Positions 46,886 through 57,769 of a stretch of 64,000 bases of DNA are shown piece by piece. The notes under the pieces are model-generated. The model saw only the letters and a program-made list of their open reading frames with translations. It did not search any database and was not told the origin of the DNA. This DNA is from Oxytricha trifallax. Its lineage: Eukaryota > Ciliophora > Spirotrichea > Sporadotrichida > Oxytrichidae. A program made the position numbers and the translations under genes. The DNA is taken from NCBI GenBank assembly GCA_000711775.1, contig ARYC01000371.1:96301-160300 (forward strand), read 5' to 3'. How positions within the stretch are numbered: the first letter of the stretch is position 1; each line of letters begins with the position of its first letter.

Positions 46886-47600
46886 CAGTGGCAATAACAG
46901 CTCACACAATTTAATAAATTATTGGTAATGTATTGAATCCAAACAGTGGAGATTTCTAATGAGCAATGATAGATTAAATTATAGAAAAATAAAAGAACAA
47001 AGAACAGCGGGGCATTTTTTAGAAATATATGACAAAATTTTTAAGACTATCATTTAATTATTCCTCAACAAATATAATCTGTCAATTAATTGGATAAAAT
47101 AAATTCTAAATAAACTAGGCAATTAAACAAACAAACAACATCAGTTAAAAGCTATTTATCAATCTTATAAAGAATAATAGACAGAATAACCAATAAATCC
47201 TGTCCTGAAATAAGAATCGATGGCTGAAACTAAAATTATTTCTTAAAATAATTTTTAATATTCATTATAGTTATATTAAGTGCTCCAAATTATAAAGGTA
47301 TAATATCACGAAAGATTTCGTAAATATATTACTTCGTAGAATACGCTGTAGCGAAGTAATTATACGATCTATTCATAAATAAACGAGATAATTAATAACT
47401 ATAAGCTTTGAAATAATTAAGTTTAAAAAAATTAGCAATAACTACATGATAATTTGATAAATTCATGGTAAACTTTTAGATTCATCGAAATTGTAAAATT
47501 ATTGTCTATAATAATCTTAATAGTGATAAATAAGTAGAGATTATTTGTCATTTTACGCTCACAATATATAGTAATATATATATAATTTTCTATTTTTGTC
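46886..47600. other. AT-rich gap, no gene seen
   Basis: No supported feature. Confidence 0.4.
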
Positions 47601-47617
47601 AATAAATAAGAAAAAAT

Positions 47618-48720
47618 AATGAGTGGAAATATAAATCAAATTTATAGTAATATTAATTTCAAAGACGGCAACTCTCTACAATAAGCTGGAGATAAGGTTA
47701 AGTTAAGTTTAATTACAGCATTAATGAGCAAAGGCTCCACATTCTAAGCAATATATTAGTTTATTTTATTTTTATATTATATAATAGTATAAATTGCTAT
47801 GAAATAATATGATTACTTATTTTTAATTTTAATTAATTTAATAATTAAATTATTAAAAGAGATTCCATTGCTTTATGTTTTAATGTACCAAGCTAATATA
47901 TATGTGTAGGTCTTCCTTTACATATTAATAAGCTAACAAATTTTAATGCAATCCTTTTTAATATTATTGATCTTGAATTGAAGTTTAATCCGAACTGCGA
48001 TAAATGGATACTTTTCTATCAGAGCTATCAATGCAGGGTAATAAAGAGTACAAATCTATCTCGAGTTGAGTCAGTGTCACTGCCATTACTAGCAGCAGAT
48101 CCCTTAAAAAACATCAGTAGTGTACGACAAGATGAGAGTGGAGTCATGGACATGCTTGCCTTTTACTGTAACATCAGTACAAACTTAACCATACCAAGAC
48201 TGCTGTAGAGCATCAGTGGCTATGTAGAGCCTAACGATAAGGCGACCATCAACTCTTTTTGCAGTTAAGAAGCGTTTGAGCTGAGACCCCGAACAAAGAA
48301 GAATGGAGACTGATAGTAATAATGATAAAATCTAGAGATCTTGAAATCCCCAAAGCTTTGATCGATTTGGACGCTCTTTTCTAGAGAGCCTGGTTCTAGT
48401 GGTACAAAGAAGTTGTTTAAGAGCGCTAAGATACCAGTTGAGATTTTAAATAGCTTTAAGTTATAATGTTCAAGAATCTCTAATATGTCTAATGGAAAGT
48501 GGTAAATTATCTTTGAAGGACGAATAATATTAATAGGAAACTGTCATTGCAATCATTCTACTGGCATAGATAAAGAGTAGTAAGGAGCAATAGTCAAGAG
48601 ATAATAGCAAAGTAAGCTGAATTGAATGAAATTTACACGCAGTGAAATCAGGAAATTTGCTAATGGCGTCATGCTATTACGTTTTGGGGTCCTAATTACC
48701 TTGTTGCTCATATCTATGCT
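47618..48720 (+). pseudogene. RPA1-like (replication protein A large subunit) remnant
   Basis: The first frame begins MSGNINQIYSNINFKDGNSL (about 47,618). The main segment (47,970-48,290) reads DKWILFYQSYQC, DPLKNISSVRQDESGVMDML and SISGYVEPNDKATINSFCSQ. It follows the second DNA-binding OB fold of RPA70: a region around 'DLVDIIG', then 'R.I.L.D.S...V..TLWG..A..F', here degenerate. A later segment, EIPKALIDLDALFQRAWFQW (about 48,335-48,400), matches the conserved 'IPEA..L..WF' that ends that domain. Frameshifts and a TGA near 48,490 break it. RPA-like genes occur in some mobile elements as well as in hosts. The assignment is by motif order only. Confidence 0.4.
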
Positions 48721-48729
48721 GGAACACAT

Positions 48730-49490
48730 GTCTAAGTCAAATATTTAAGTCGAATTTTTATAAAATAGGAATTTATTAAATACGAAATTTAATTATTCAA
48801 AAATTATAACTACTCAAATAAAATAATTTAATTTATATCATTTATTATAAAAATATAATAGTCTTGATTGAACTTTATTCCCTTTAATCTGTAAATTAAA
48901 CATCACACTATTAGTATTGATTGCAATTTTTTTAAATTTATATTTATCTAGTAGCATCTAGCAAGTAATACATTTTCTGCTCGTCCGCTTATAAATTTTC
49001 TTGATATTAAATTTATTTTTTATATTTTAATGATGCTTGTCATTAAATACTTAGGTTAACAATTGAGAAGTTAATATTTATTATGTAACTTGTTTTCTAT
49101 GTTTAAAACTTGAGATAGTAGCTAGGCACATTAAGGTATATATATGATAAATCACATATGATTTTACTATTTTCTTGACCTTTCTAAATTATATATTTTA
49201 ATTTTTTAATTTAAAAATAATGCTTTCATTATGATAATGCATTTTTATAAAATATATTAAGCTTTAAAGAAGAAGTTCAAAAGAAATAAGGCTACATAAT
49301 TTTTAAACATAAAAAGTAGCAAACTAAAAATTATTTATAATATATAGATTAATTTTAATCAATATTTAAGTCATGACTAAATTTAATAATCATGATTTCT
49401 ATTTAAGTAAATGCTATAAATATGAAAATAATATATTTTAGAGAAATAGTTAAGATTCGCAAATGATATCAACGAAGAGTGGCAACTCTT
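48730..49490. other. AT-rich gap, no gene seen
   Basis: A/T-rich spacer between the RPA-like and peptidase-like genes. No supported feature. Confidence 0.4.
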
Positions 49491-49494
49491 TGAT

Positions 49495-50090
49495 TTGATC
49501 CAGGATGCCACTTCCAAGAAGAAACAATGGAGATCTACCTGAAGCAAGTTGAGGAATTACAACTAATTCATGTTAGATAGAAGTGTATAATCTTGCCACT
49601 AATGGCCATGGATGACAATGGTATTAGATTAGTAGAAAGATAGATCGGTTCTACCAACTGGAAACAAGATAACTCCAAGTTTTGGAGAAACCAAGAAGAA
49701 ATCGAAAGTGTTGTCATTCCAGCAAGCTGTCAGTGGAAGTTGAAGAATTACCAGAACTGGGTTATCATGTTAATTGAGAAAAACTTAAAGCAGCTGGAGG
49801 TTTATGATGCATAAAGGAACATAGAAAACCTGGCAATAATTCAACAGTTTGTGAAATAACTAAACGAGATGACTGCAGAGACGATAAGACCAAGATTCAA
49901 AGCTGAGATGGTAGCATACAAAATGGAAACAAACCAAGTTACATGCCCAGAAAATTGTGGAGTTATGGCCATACTTATAATAAATCAGTTGACATTACGA
50001 TTGGAAAGTAATCCTATATTCTAGATATTTCAAAAAAAGATACTAGTTAATTTTAAACTTAGTAGTCAGCAATAACAAAATGAAGATTGA
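49495..50090 (+). CDS. C48/Ulp1-like cysteine peptidase ORF (degenerate)
   Basis: A frame of about 195 codons ends at a TGA near 50,090; the first ATG is at 49,528 (MEIYLKQVEELQLIH). The central part reads ESVVIPASCQWKLKNYQNWV then IMLIEKNLKQLEVYDAQ. It resembles the C48 strand order in which a His-Trp pair is followed by a 'hhYD' Asp turn; the His is Gln here. The later VTCPENCGVMAILIINQLTL resembles the 'Q.NG.DCGVF' block with the catalytic Cys kept. Loss of the His and of the usual Gln suggests inactivity or divergence. C48 peptidases remove SUMO-like modifiers, or process virion proteins in adenovirus and Polinton-type elements. The next ORF starts 70 bp downstream on the same strand. Confidence 0.35.
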
Positions 50091-50157
50091 AAAATCTGGC
50101 TGAGCAATCAAGGAATAAGAAGCTGATAAAAATCAAGAAAAAAAGTGCTCTATTTTA

Positions 50158-50585
50158 TGGAAATAAGTAGAGATGGAGATGAGAGCAGAAGCAAACAGTC
50201 ATATAAATTATGAGGACAGATGGGCACTTGAGTAAAAAAACAAGAAATATGAGTAAGATCTGAATATAAACGACAGCAAGAATTTGAAAGAGCTAGAAAG
50301 CTGCATATTCAATGATAGAAAAGAACCAAAACCAAGGAAAGAGCCCCAACATAAACACAAAGCTGAGATCAAAACAATCAAGAGCGATATCAATGGAAAT
50401 GTGGAAAAAGCAAAATGTAAAAGATACATGAGGGAAGAGAGACCAAGCAGCAGACACAGTATGCGAAGAGAAAAAAGATCAGGAAAAATATTCGGAGAAC
50501 CGCGAGATGAAACTTCACTCTTAAGATTATTATTATTCAGAAATCGTTTATTAGTTTCATTCATCGTTTATTATTTTAAATTATA
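50158..50585 (+). CDS. Highly charged ORF, unrecognised
   Basis: The frame reads MEMRAEANSHINYEDRWALE, then YEQDLNINDSKNLKELE, KEPKPRKEPQHKHKAEIK and MREERPSSRHSMRREKRSGK. At about 140 residues, mostly Lys/Glu/Arg, it is likely disordered or coiled. It closely follows the peptidase-like ORF. No TGA lies within it until after 50,580. Function unknown; a nucleic-acid-binding tail is possible. Confidence 0.4.
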
Positions 50586-50789
50586 ATTTACCTAAAGTTA
50601 TTTATTGCTAATACTATATATTTTATTATAAAAAAATGAAGGTAAAGGCTAAATTAAAAATATTTTCATTGTTCAAATGAAAATTATAATACCCCCATTC
50701 ATTTATTAATAAGAATTTATTGAGAAAAAATAAATAAATGAATAACAAATGCTTTAAACTTGCTACTAATTTTTTATTATTGCTCATTT

Positions 50790-51345
50790 TCAATATTCTC
50801 TCTCTCAAAGTTTTTAAGTGTCCTATCTTCTAATTGTCCAAGGTTTTAATCTCCTTGTGTTCTTCATCAGTTTGTCTGAACTTCTTAGCTTTATTTATCA
50901 ACGACTTCACGGTATTTTTTGTGAAAGCAATCTTAAATCTAAGCATGAATTCATGGGGATAAGGCGGAAGCTCTGCATGAGCATGATCAAGTAATTGCTT
51001 AAGCATTGAATTAGTGTATTTTTCTTCTGCTTCGTGATCCCTCCCACCTTATTCTTACAATGGTTTTACTTGTTATCCTTCTTAGCTAGGTCTTTCTCGA
51101 AAGTAGTCTGAAAGTTTTGCAAACAAAATTACCATACGCGCAGATTTTTTTTTCAAACCTGCTCATTCGAGAGCAATCATCGCCTCCTTGTGGTATTTTA
51201 CGTCAAACCTGCAGAGGTAGTCTGAGTAATAGGGCAACACCTTCAGTTTTTCAAGGCCAGCTTTCACTTCCAGTATATTGCTCGCTATATTCAAGTTATT
51301 CTTCAATGCTCATTCAAGCTGTCGTAATAGCAAGCTTGAGTAATT
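50790..51345 (-). CDS. Unrecognised helical protein gene
   Basis: On the minus strand: NNLNIASNILEVKAGLEKLK, VLPYYSDYLCRFDVKYHKEA and MIALE, then one TGA at about 51,180. It continues AGLKKKSARMVILFAKLSDY, EEKYTNSMLKQLLDHAHAEL, PPYPHEFMLRFKIAFTKNTV, KSLINKAKKFRQTDEEHKEI and KTLDNQKIGHLKTLREREY. Length is about 185 codons. Charge-balanced helices and a better base composition than the flanks support real coding. The internal TGA and a frame slip near 51,110 may mark an intron or decay. Product unknown. Confidence 0.45.
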
Positions 51346-51349
51346 TTTA

Positions 51350-52035
51350 AATCGGGATCTTTTTATCGTAATTTAAACTCAATATATGTTGCAGACGAAT
51401 TGAACATTTTCGTTGAATAAACCATATCTAAATTATACAACAATCGAGAGAGCATCATTTTGCTAGTGAATTATAAATTTCGGAGCAAACAGCTGAACTC
51501 ATGTAAGTTATCATTAATTTCACATGACAATGGCAATTTTTAATATTTTTTTAAAAATGCTGAAATTTGTTGTGATAACCTTCATCTATGTATGTAAGCT
51601 GTTTAGTTATCTTCTCAATCCTCCATAAGTAATTTTTTACCACCAAATAGACAAGTAGCACAGCTAGATAGTAGGGCGCCTGAAATTCTGAATTAGAAGA
51701 TATTTAGAACAAAATGATTTTACACTAGAGCAATATAGATTTCACAAATGCACCGATAGAAGCTTTTTCCATTTTACTTTCGTTGTTTATAGGTGCAGTC
51801 TACTAGCGCTGTCTATGTGACAGTTAAGGCTCGATTGCAATTGCGTCTTTAAATGTTGTTTATTTGTTTTCTTAGCGATTAGTGCTGCTCAGCTTTCCTT
51901 CCATTAAAGACTACAATTCGGACAAGCATTGACTTAACTATTATATAATTATAATAATTTCATCTATCTTATTTAATTATTATCGTCACCCAAATTTTGT
52001 AAATAAAAGTTATTGAGGTTTTATAAAAAATATTG
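51350..52035. other. No clear gene
   Basis: Mixed composition with short frames only. Exon fragments cannot be excluded. Confidence 0.3.
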
Positions 52036-52039
52036 TAAT

Positions 52040-52200
52040 AATTAAACAGAACAAAGATGACGAACAAATAGCTGCTAAAGATACAGAGAGGACAGCAAAT
52101 CACAACAAAAAGACAGTTCAGAAGAAGCCTGATAAGGCCATCAAGTAAGGTATAACAGAAAAGCAAATGTAGTAAGATGGACATGGAGATGAGAATTGAA
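52040..52200 (+). CDS. Short lysine/glutamine-rich ORF
   Basis: Reads IKQNKDDEQIAAKDTERTAN, HNKKTVQKKPDKAIKQGITE, KQMQQDGHGDEN, then TGA near 52,195. Probably part of a longer disordered protein; no start or partner is evident. Confidence 0.25.
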
Positions 52201-52209
52201 CGAATTAAT

Positions 52210-53565
52210 GGTAAACCGCTTAAACAGGCTATTATTGGTAATAATGTTTAGATCTTGCGAATTATACTATCCTGTGTATTATTCGTTATTTTAATTTATC
52301 TCAAGTTATTCACTACTACTGTGTTTAATTATAAATTGAAGAAGGTAGTGGTTAAATTGGAAATATCAATTCTAATAAAAATTAAGAATAAAATAAAAAT
52401 TAGTGCTTTAAAATACGAAATAAATACATTTCTCTATTTCACATCTTAGATCATAATGATTGAATAATGTTTTCATTATGAAATCCATGCATATAAAGTT
52501 TACTACTTATACAATTTAAACTATTCAATTATTAAACTGAGATTTTATTTATTCTGACTTTAGAGATATGTAGAATAATTAAATGTAATAATGATTTAAT
52601 TGGTGGAGTAGTTAACAAAAAAGAGATTTCGCGAGTTTCTCTTTGATAAATAATGATAAAAATTTGGAAGCTTAGACGCTATATTTGCAAATTTAATAAA
52701 ATATTTGTAGGATAAACAGCAATTTTATTAAAAACTATCTATAATATGATTTTTAAATAATCTGAATGTTTATAATTACAATATATATTGATTACATTAA
52801 TTTCTATTTTTCTACAAATTCGACCTAAATCTATTTCTCTACATTTTTTTAATGCAGAATAGGGTGGTGCCCCTGGCAGGTCCCGGCCACAATAACTGAC
52901 TTTTACTTGGTTTTTGCAATATTGTTTCCTATGAAATACTAATATTCGCCAAGTTGATCAGAGTGTGTTCAAAATGATATATCTGATAATGCAATCAGAG
53001 CTTTGAAGATTGAGAACAAGACTACGATGACGATGAAGAAGGGAGGTATTCCTCATTCTGAAGAAGTAATTAAGATGGCAAGTATAACGTTAATTGACGC
53101 TAACTAGGAAGAAAGATATGCAATATTAATTGTTATTATGTGGTATGAATGAAGATTTTGAATGAGGCGACAAAGGCTTTCATGATAAAGCTACTTTGAA
53201 TTTAGACGCTTGAGATTGGTTATAGCATCACGAATAAATAATGGTTAATTTGGTTTAGTTTTGACATGCAGAAGAAATCGATTTCAGAAATGAACTATCC
53301 ATCCCATTGTAGAACTTAGAACAAAGAAAAGAATTTAATGCATGTATTTCATCTTTTATAGTAATGGAAGACAACAGTAATGATTAAAAAAAAGCTTATA
53401 TATATACACTATTCTAAATGATTAGTCTTAATTATTACACACAATTTTTATATTTTCGAGTAATAAATTTACGAATTGAGGGTTATGTATTCAATTTTTA
53501 ATTTTTCTAAAATTTCACATATTTTTATTATTAATTTTTATAAAATTATTAAATTAAGTTGATTC
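52210..53565. other. AT-rich region with weak coding traces
   Basis: Between 52,855 and 53,390 the composition is more even and frames such as MTMKKGGIPHSEEVIKMASI and HAEEIDFRNELSIPLQNLEQ appear, interrupted by TGA. No family recognised. The rest is A/T-rich. Confidence 0.3.
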
Positions 53566-54025
53566 TTAAAGGAATGGAGACGACATATGGCACACATTCC
53601 GAATAAATAGTCCCTCAACCGAGGTTCCCCTTAATGGGTTCAAATCTAAAGATCTTTCAATAACGAAGCATCATTTAGATGCGAAGTTATTAATGTTTAA
53701 AACGATAACCATTGGGAAACAGACAGTAAAATGTCTGACGAAGAAATCAACCTACAAGCCTACCCTACTAAATACTAAAAATACCTAATGAACTACAGTG
53801 ACGACTCAGACTTAAAAAAGGAGATCGACGACATCTCCCTCTGGACTACAACTAAGTAGCCCTTTATAGCAAAGTCTTTGACTTGTAAAAAAACATATCT
53901 CAACCCAAGAAGAAAAACAACTGTAAGTAAAAAGTACTACAACCCACTCTGGCAAGACCCCAACTACATATCACCTACAGTCAACTCTCACAAGAAGAAA
54001 GAGACCTTCTAATAACTTCTTAATA

Positions 54026-54906
54026 TTAAGCAAGTATGTTCTAAATGTGGAAGTCGTTCCAAATAAATTAAAAAAACAATAGAGCTATAATTATATTAAA
54101 TCAAATTTATTGCACTTAAAAAGAAAAAAATGTGTTTAATGCTCTCCAAAGTTTGGCTATGAATTATTGTAAAAAAAGATTAAATAATTTTCATGTTTGG
54201 TCTCGATACTGCTAATAGGACTACCAACCCTTACAAACTATAGGTCGGTGAATTCCTCACAACTCTCTCAACTATTGGCTTCATCATGGAAACAGATTAC
54301 TACAAGAATATCAGTTTTACATTGTGGGATATAAGCAGTCAAGACAAGATCAGACTCTTTTGGAGTCATTACTACCAGAAAACATAATGTCTATTCTTTG
54401 TCTTTGATTCTAACGATTAAGACAGAGTTGATGACTCCAGATAAGAACTCCACAAGATGATCGTTGAGGAAGAATTAAAGTAACAGTTCTCTTGGTATTC
54501 GCCAATATTCAAGATCTTTCAGGCGCTATGACTTCCACAGAGATTATTGATAAACTCGGTTTTAACACAATCAGAGGCAGAATTTGGTAGATTTAAAGCA
54601 CGTGTGTAGTAACTGGATATTATCTTTCTGAAGGTCTTGATGGTTCTCAAAGCATTTTGTCACAAATTGAAAAGCTTAAATATATTCAAGTTTATGCATG
54701 CTTCTTTGAAATGTTCAGATCGATTAAGTAATTTATCTCTCTTGAATATAACGAAATATCGCTATTCCTTATAAACTAATGTTTAATTCAGAAAGTAAAA
54801 TGTTTAAGATAAATCACTCTTTTAAAGTAGAAATATGATAAATTTGTAATTCTATCGTTTTTTGAATTTATTTGTAACAACTTCCACATTTTGAATACTT
54901 GCTTAA
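54026..54906. mobile_element. 881-bp inverted-repeat cassette with TA flanks, carrying ARF
   Basis: The left end TTAAGCAAGTATGTTCTAAA and the right end (complement) TTAAGCAAGTATTCAAAATG continue as diverged inverted repeats for about 60-90 bp, sharing GTGGAAGT and CAAATAAATT. TA lies on each side (54,024-54,025; 54,907-54,908), as in Tc1/mariner or IS630 insertion. Copy 1 of the host retroposon lacks this segment, so it is a clean insertion. Instead of a transposase it holds a degenerate ARF-type GTPase. Confidence 0.75.
54194..54680 (+). pseudogene. ARF-family small GTPase, decayed
   Basis: Reads [70 protein letters not shown] and [20 protein letters not shown] frameshift at about 54,500 is followed by [20 protein letters not shown] and QSTCVVTGYYLSEGLD. 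This tracks ARF1 along its length. The P-loop (GLDAAGKTT) is altered, including Lys to Arg. WDVGGQD has become WDISSQD, and NKQD has become NIQD. The N-terminal myristoylated helix is missing; the match begins at the P-loop. A TAA codon falls on the ARF Gln of 'NTQG', supporting the ciliate code. It cannot be a working GTPase. Confidence 0.8.
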
Positions 54907-55987
54907 TACTCTAGTATACAAACAAGATACACTCAGACCATACCCATAAAATACTCAACAAGTCTCAGGACAATAAAAATGTCGAACCAAAGAGATATCA
55001 ATTCAAACCAAGTAGAAAGATTCTACCCTGAGGTCTAAACAAGCTTCTTAATTCAACATAACCCAGAGACCCCTTAACCAAAACCCAACTACTAAATAGG
55101 ATAAAGAAAGTTCCCAAAAATTAGAATGGAACTTCAGGGAAAAAACTTTTTAACCAAACCCTACCCAGCATTCTAAAAAGCCATACTTCTTCAATACAAG
55201 CAAAAGAAAATATCAAGACTCCTAGAGATTCGATAAGGAAGCCAAAACCTTAGTCATACAAAAGGAAACTAACATACAAGAAAATGGCCAAGAAATGTCA
55301 AAGGAATCATTTCCTGCAAAAATCAGACATTAGATATGTCTTAATATTGAGTACTAAATAGGCATTCTATCAATACGTCACGACTAAATTATACATCATA
55401 ATCTCATAAGATTCTGATTAGCCCTTGAACAGAACCTAAAACAATACTAAATAGTAACATAAGTCGACAAATATTAAACTAGAAATACTGCACAGAACAA
55501 TAGAAGTATAAACAAAATTACCTCTGAGTAAATTCCAAGAATCCAACTGAATGAAATTAAATTTAAACTAGTAAAGACTAATTGATGCGAAGAAAGTCAA
55601 CACTGATCCACTATTCGAATAATGATAAATCTAGTTAATCATCCAACTCAGCCCCTTGTTTTAATCAGAGCTATAATTAAGAAGTATACAAGAAAGAGAA
55701 CTTCTCACAAACACAATTCAACAAAGTGTTAATGAAAATTTGCTTGTTGGTCAACATCATAAAGTAAACCATTCAGTCTCTGGATTCAGAACAAAGCAGA
55801 GACATAGAAAAGAACACAGAAAGAAAAAGAAATGGTTAGACAAACATGAAAGAGAAGACAACTGTTTTAAGTGAAAAAGTAAATGTCCATATTAAATATT
55901 CACATAAATAACTTAAAAGGCCTTGACCCTTACTATATTAACATATATTTAAGATCGGGGATCCCCAGAGACCTCAATGTGATCTAA

Positions 55988-56052
55988 TTATTATTATCAA
56001 TATTATTATTAATATTATTAATATTATTATTAATATTATTAATATTATTATT
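55988..56052. repeat. Interrupted (ATT)n tail
   Basis: ATT triplets with ATC/AAT interruptions following the retroposon stop codon. Confidence 0.75.
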
Positions 56053-56229
56053 ATCATTAATTCTTTATTTTAGCATAGTTAGTAAAAGTCATGTTTTCAG
56101 CATTCATCATTTTCCTCATCATCATTATAGCCTAGAAGATCTTATATTAGTTCTCCCCTATTTATAGGTTTATTTTCATCTAGGTTTAATTGTCATCTTC
56201 ATCACCTTAATATATTAGAATATATATAT

Positions 56230-57755
56230 ATTCATTTTTCTTAATTTTTTTTGGAGAAAAATTATTCACCTCGTTACAAATATTTTTTATATTTTGTCCA
56301 ACGGTGCATAACTTTGATGTTGCTCTTCTTCTGAATGATTCTGATTTTGTCTCCATCTTCATCTTTGTCATCATCATAGTCCTGCTCTCCATATAATCCA
56401 TCGCTATTATATTAATATTATGAGTCATCAGCGTTATCTAGCTCTTCTTTTTATAGTTCCTCATTAATATTCTGTCCAATATCATCTTCCTAGTTAGATT
56501 CTTATTCATCTATAGGTTGAAGAAGTTTTATGGGTCTTTAAATATTGTCTTTCTCTTTTTTCCTTACTATGGGTATATAAGAGCGCAAGTTAACATATAC
56601 TAAGTCAATATGTTCTCCAAGAGTTTTCTATTCTTTCCATTTATTTTATATCGCAAACTGTTTGTTTGAATTCATATTTGTCTTCATTGAACTCGTATTA
56701 TATCTTCACTTCTACTCAATATTGCCTTTTAATTAATATGTATTCTTTTAGTTTGGAAGTCTTCCTTAAGATTACTCCCATGAACACAGTTTTAAGGTGT
56801 CTTGTGCCATGATTTGTTATTTGTTAAAGTTCCTGTCCAGGTAATAATTATTCATAATTTTGAATTAATTTTCAAGCACGAGTTATACCCTAAAATATGT
56901 TAGATTTAAACTCATTTCTTCTCTTGATTCGGCATTAATGGCTTTAAGTTTCACCTCTTCTCATTTTGTGTTTAGTTGTATAATTTGTTATGCTTAAATC
57001 TTAATGGATTGTATATTTTCTTGGGTTATTCTTTTCTTTATTATCGGTGGTGCCGATAGTTTTTAAGTTTCGTTTGTTATCTTCTCAACATCATCATATT
57101 TTCTGATTCTTTTAATTGTTGCATCAACTGTGCTACTTAATATTAATATTTTTATATAATTAATAAAATTTTAAACCTTATTTAATCTTATTATTAAACG
57201 ACTTACCTAACAGTCATGTTATCATTACCTTCAGAATTTTGCGTTGTATGTGCAAGCCTCTAAAAGTTTTCTAACATGGTAACCATTAGTATTATATTCG
57301 TTTACTTTAAAAAGTTATCTCTCTATTTATCTTAGAGGATTATGCTATTATATTATCGTGTGATTTGTAATACTATCTAGTACTAGTGATCTGACAGTTG
57401 TCATGACATCATTGAGAATGTTTTCGAATCTTATCATTTTTATGATTTTAGTTCCACCTCTATAGATTCTTTTCGCTTGTTTAGTTAATTTGAGGAATTT
57501 ATAACTGTTTTAAAGATTGTTTAAGATATAGGATGTTTGTGTTAGTTAACACCTGGAAACTTCTTCCAATAACTGCCAGCATGTCGTTCGTTTTTCGCCG
57601 CATCTTCTTCGATCTTAACTTTTATAAGTTTTTTGTTTAGTTTTTTTATTGTGTTCACTGCTTTCTCCGGTCTTTTGCACTCTTATCTTAAATTTTTTAG
57701 TTCAGTAAGGAGTTACTTAGCAACTACATAAGATCGGGCAATATCTATTGGAGGA
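56230..57755 (-). pseudogene. Acidic, coiled-coil protein gene (fragmented)
   Basis: The N-terminal side (about 57,705-57,570) reads LLTELKNLRQECKRPEKAVN then TIKKLNKKLIKVKIEEDAAK, a coiled coil. The middle is broken (EFNEDKYEFKQTVCDIKQME, about 56,690). The C-terminal side (56,585-56,235) is continuous: NLRSYIPIVRKKEKDN, RPIKLLQPIDEQESNQEDDI, DDSQYQYNSDGLYGEQDYDD and DKDEDGDKIRIIQKKSNIKV, ending at a TGA near 56,230. The acidic run with many Gln (TAA/TAG) is typical of ciliate linker regions. Family unknown. The retroposon tail lies 180 bp beyond its 3' end. Confidence 0.4.
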
Positions 57756-57769
57756 GGGCTTGTTTTTTA

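Larger units (their letters stand above)
53733..55985 (+). pseudogene. Retroposon protein, split by cassette insertion
   Basis: The N-terminus MSDEEINLQAYPTKYQKYLM then NYSDDSD matches copy 1. It continues to about 54,020 (KKYYNPLWQDPNYISPTVNS). The cassette interrupts there. Beyond it the conserved middle FLIQHNPETPQPKPNY (about 55,045) and the C-terminal DRGSPETSM follow. Other frames are also long and open across 54,900-55,430, because TGA is rare, but the frame matching copy 1 is taken as the true one. The insertion and several indels make it non-functional. Confidence 0.55.
53570..56052 (+). mobile_element. Single-protein retroposon, copy 2, with nested ARF cassette
   Basis: Full-length copy of the family at 10.9-12.5 kb, with the 5' box GGCACACATTCCGAATAAA (about 53,590), the conserved protein, the 3' codons DRGSPETSM and stop (about 55,950-55,985), and an interrupted (ATT)n tail (about 55,988-56,052). 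It is about 0.9 kb longer than copy 1. The excess is accounted for by the inverted-repeat cassette at 54,026-54,906. Divergence from copy 1 is substantial, so both are old. Confidence 0.8.

Noticed and set aside
48675-48695. GTTTTGGGGTCC as a possible TBE end
   Set aside because: Only one G4T4 unit, no second repeat and no neighbouring TBE sequence.
50208-50564. Minus-strand hydrophobic 118-codon ORF
   Set aside because: It is the antisense of the Lys/Glu-rich plus-strand ORF, and antisense of such codons always looks Leu/Ser-rich and hydrophobic.
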